From contig CATOTJ020000002.1 of NCBI GenBank assembly GCA_951813525.2, positions 2,232,001-2,296,000 of the forward strand: a stretch of 64,000 nucleotides of DNA, in the 5' to 3' direction. The DNA is from Thermohalobaculum sp951813525 (GTDB lineage Bacteria > Pseudomonadota > Alphaproteobacteria > Rhodobacterales > Rhodobacteraceae). Below are positions 63,166 to 64,000 of this stretch, piece after piece. Within the stretch, counting starts at the first letter, position 1. Each line of letters begins with the position of its first letter. Both the position numbers and the translations under genes were made by a program. Below the pieces are notes generated by a model. That model made no database searches. It worked only from the letters and a program-made list of their open reading frames with translations, and was not told the origin of the DNA.

Positions 63166-63317
63166 CTATATGCGCCATCCAGAATGGTGGCGACCGCGCG
63201 CTCGCGGACAACGATCGTGCGCTCAAGCGTGTCGGCCCGCGCAAAGGATCCGCCGGTCGCGATTGTCATTGCGAGAAGCGCTGCGAAGACCACCCGCGAG
63301 CGCGGTAAAACTTTCAT
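63166..63317 (-). pseudogene. N-terminal fragment of a small secreted protein interrupted by IS30
   Basis: Begins at ATG 63317 with a Sec signal peptide (MKVLPRSRVVFAALLAMTIA, cleavage after SFARA), then DTLERTIVVRERAVATILDG. The reading continues in frame into 61531-61705 when the IS30 element is removed. The protein would be a small periplasmic or secreted product of unknown role. Confidence 0.75.
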
Positions 63318-63388
63318 CAACGCGAAACTGGATTGGCTCCAAAGGGATGGTTTGCGGTTCCACCCGCCTTTTTGCGATCGGTCCATGT

Positions 63389-64000
63389 TTACCGCCTGCC
63401 GATGCTGTCGGCGATCACGCATGTTAATTCGAACATCAGATTTGCCGCAGTGATCGACGTGATCCCCGTCGGATCATAGCAGGGCGCGACCTCGCAAATA
63501 TCGGCACCGATCACATCACAGCCCATCAGGCCCTGGATGATCTTTTGAACATCGCGCGGGATAATGCCACCAATCTCCGGCACTGGCGTTCCAGGGCAAA
63601 AGGACGGATCCAGACCGTCGATATCGATGGTAACATATATCGGGCCGGTCCCGACGACTTCGCGGATCGTTGCAATGGTGGCAGCGCGGCCAATATCCTC
63701 GTAGTCGTCCATGGTCAGCACAGTGAAACCGGCATCATAGCTGTATTGCAGATCTTCCGGCACAAAGCGGGATCCGCGCAGTCCCAGTTGCACAACCCTG
63801 GCGGGGTCAATCAGACCTTCTTCATGCGCCCGGCGCATAAAGGTCGCGTGATTCACCTTGGTTCCCCACATCTCGTCCATAACATCGGTATGGCTGTCGA
63901 TCTGCAACAGACCGACAGGCCGTTCCTTGGCCAAGGCGCGCAGAATCGGGGTCGGAACCGTGTGGTCGCCGCCAATGGCGACGGGACGGATATCCAACGC
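63389..64000 (-). CDS. Agmatinase/ureohydrolase (5' end beyond window)
   Basis: The C-terminal 203 residues of a ureohydrolase. All canonical manganese motifs are present: GGDHTVPTP, IDSHTDVMDE and DIDGLDPSFCPGTPVPEIGG, plus CEVAPCYDP for substrate binding. Agmatinase (agmatine to putrescine and urea) or a related guanidino-acid hydrolase is likely. The frame is open to the edge: the codon at 63995-63997 is TTG and the one before it is Ala, so the true start lies outside. Confidence 0.9.
   Translation of the reverse strand, partial: ALDIRPVAIGGDHTVPTPILRALAKERPVGLLQIDSHTDVMDEMWGTKVNHATFMRRAHEEGLIDPARVVQLGLRGSRFVPEDLQYSYDAGFTVLTMDDYEDIGRAATIATIREVVGTGPIYVTIDIDGLDPSFCPGTPVPEIGGIIPRDVQKIIQGLMGCDVIGADICEVAPCYDPTGITSITAANLMFELTCVIADSIGRR

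Overview
The window is about 60% GC and densely coded. Gene content and order point to an alphaproteobacterium of the Rhodobacterales (roseobacter-like). Supporting blocks are ubiB-ubiE facing mutM, an enoyl-CoA hydratase, then rpsT-dnaA-dnaN-recF-gyrB; ftsE-ftsX-plsC; lspA-DUF3035-M16-M16; argH-small lipoprotein-lysA-TIGR02302; and aroK-aroB next to xerD. This assignment is inferred from gene families and synteny, not from a database search. I saw no rRNA, tRNA or CRISPR array.

Layout. 0-4 kb: tail of a chemotaxis receptor, xerD with a tiny membrane protein, and aroK-aroB. 4-6.1 kb: a minus-strand unit of an EamA transporter and a two-subunit ThDP decarboxylase of the sulfopyruvate/phosphonopyruvate type. 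6.2-9.5 kb: a glycolipid-type module (frameshifted DUF2029 membrane protein, GtrB-like glycosyltransferase, methyltransferase, GtrA). 9.5-24.2 kb: housekeeping envelope, amino-acid and division genes. 24.2-29.4 kb: mutL-rmuC, a GFA-like protein, an EamA transporter and a PagL-like lipid A deacylase. 29.5-37.4 kb: an accessory catabolic region with an enolase-superfamily acid-sugar dehydratase, an alpha/beta hydrolase, an SDR dehydrogenase, a DUF2306-like membrane protein, an FAH-family hydrolase, a cobalt-type nitrile hydratase operon, an altered arginase-fold protein and a VOC protein. 37.5-53.4 kb: ubiquinone biosynthesis, DNA repair and the dnaA-dnaN-recF-gyrB replication cluster with LysE-type exporters between recF and gyrB. 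53.4-56.3 kb: a LuxR/LuxI quorum-sensing locus. 56.5-61.5 kb: coaBC-dut-Rrf2 regulator, cysK, a GNAT protein and a class IV aminotransferase. 61.5-64 kb: an IS30 element inside a small secreted-protein gene, then the C-terminal part of an agmatinase.

The strongest observations are two insertion events that can be undone on paper. A complete IS630-family element (54036-55198, imperfect terminal repeats, TTA flanks) sits between codons 17 and 20 of luxI. Removing it restores an in-frame AHL synthase of about 231 residues beside an intact luxR. A complete IS30-family element (61706-63165, perfect 28-bp terminal repeats, CTA flanks) splits a small secreted-protein gene, which also rejoins in frame. 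Other points are an A7 slippage site in the IS630 transposase, a one-base frameshift at a T5G6 run in the DUF2029 gene, a nitrile hydratase operon linked to an arginase-fold protein that has lost canonical residues, and a scattered gene set resembling the non-phosphorylative deoxy-sugar acid pathway.
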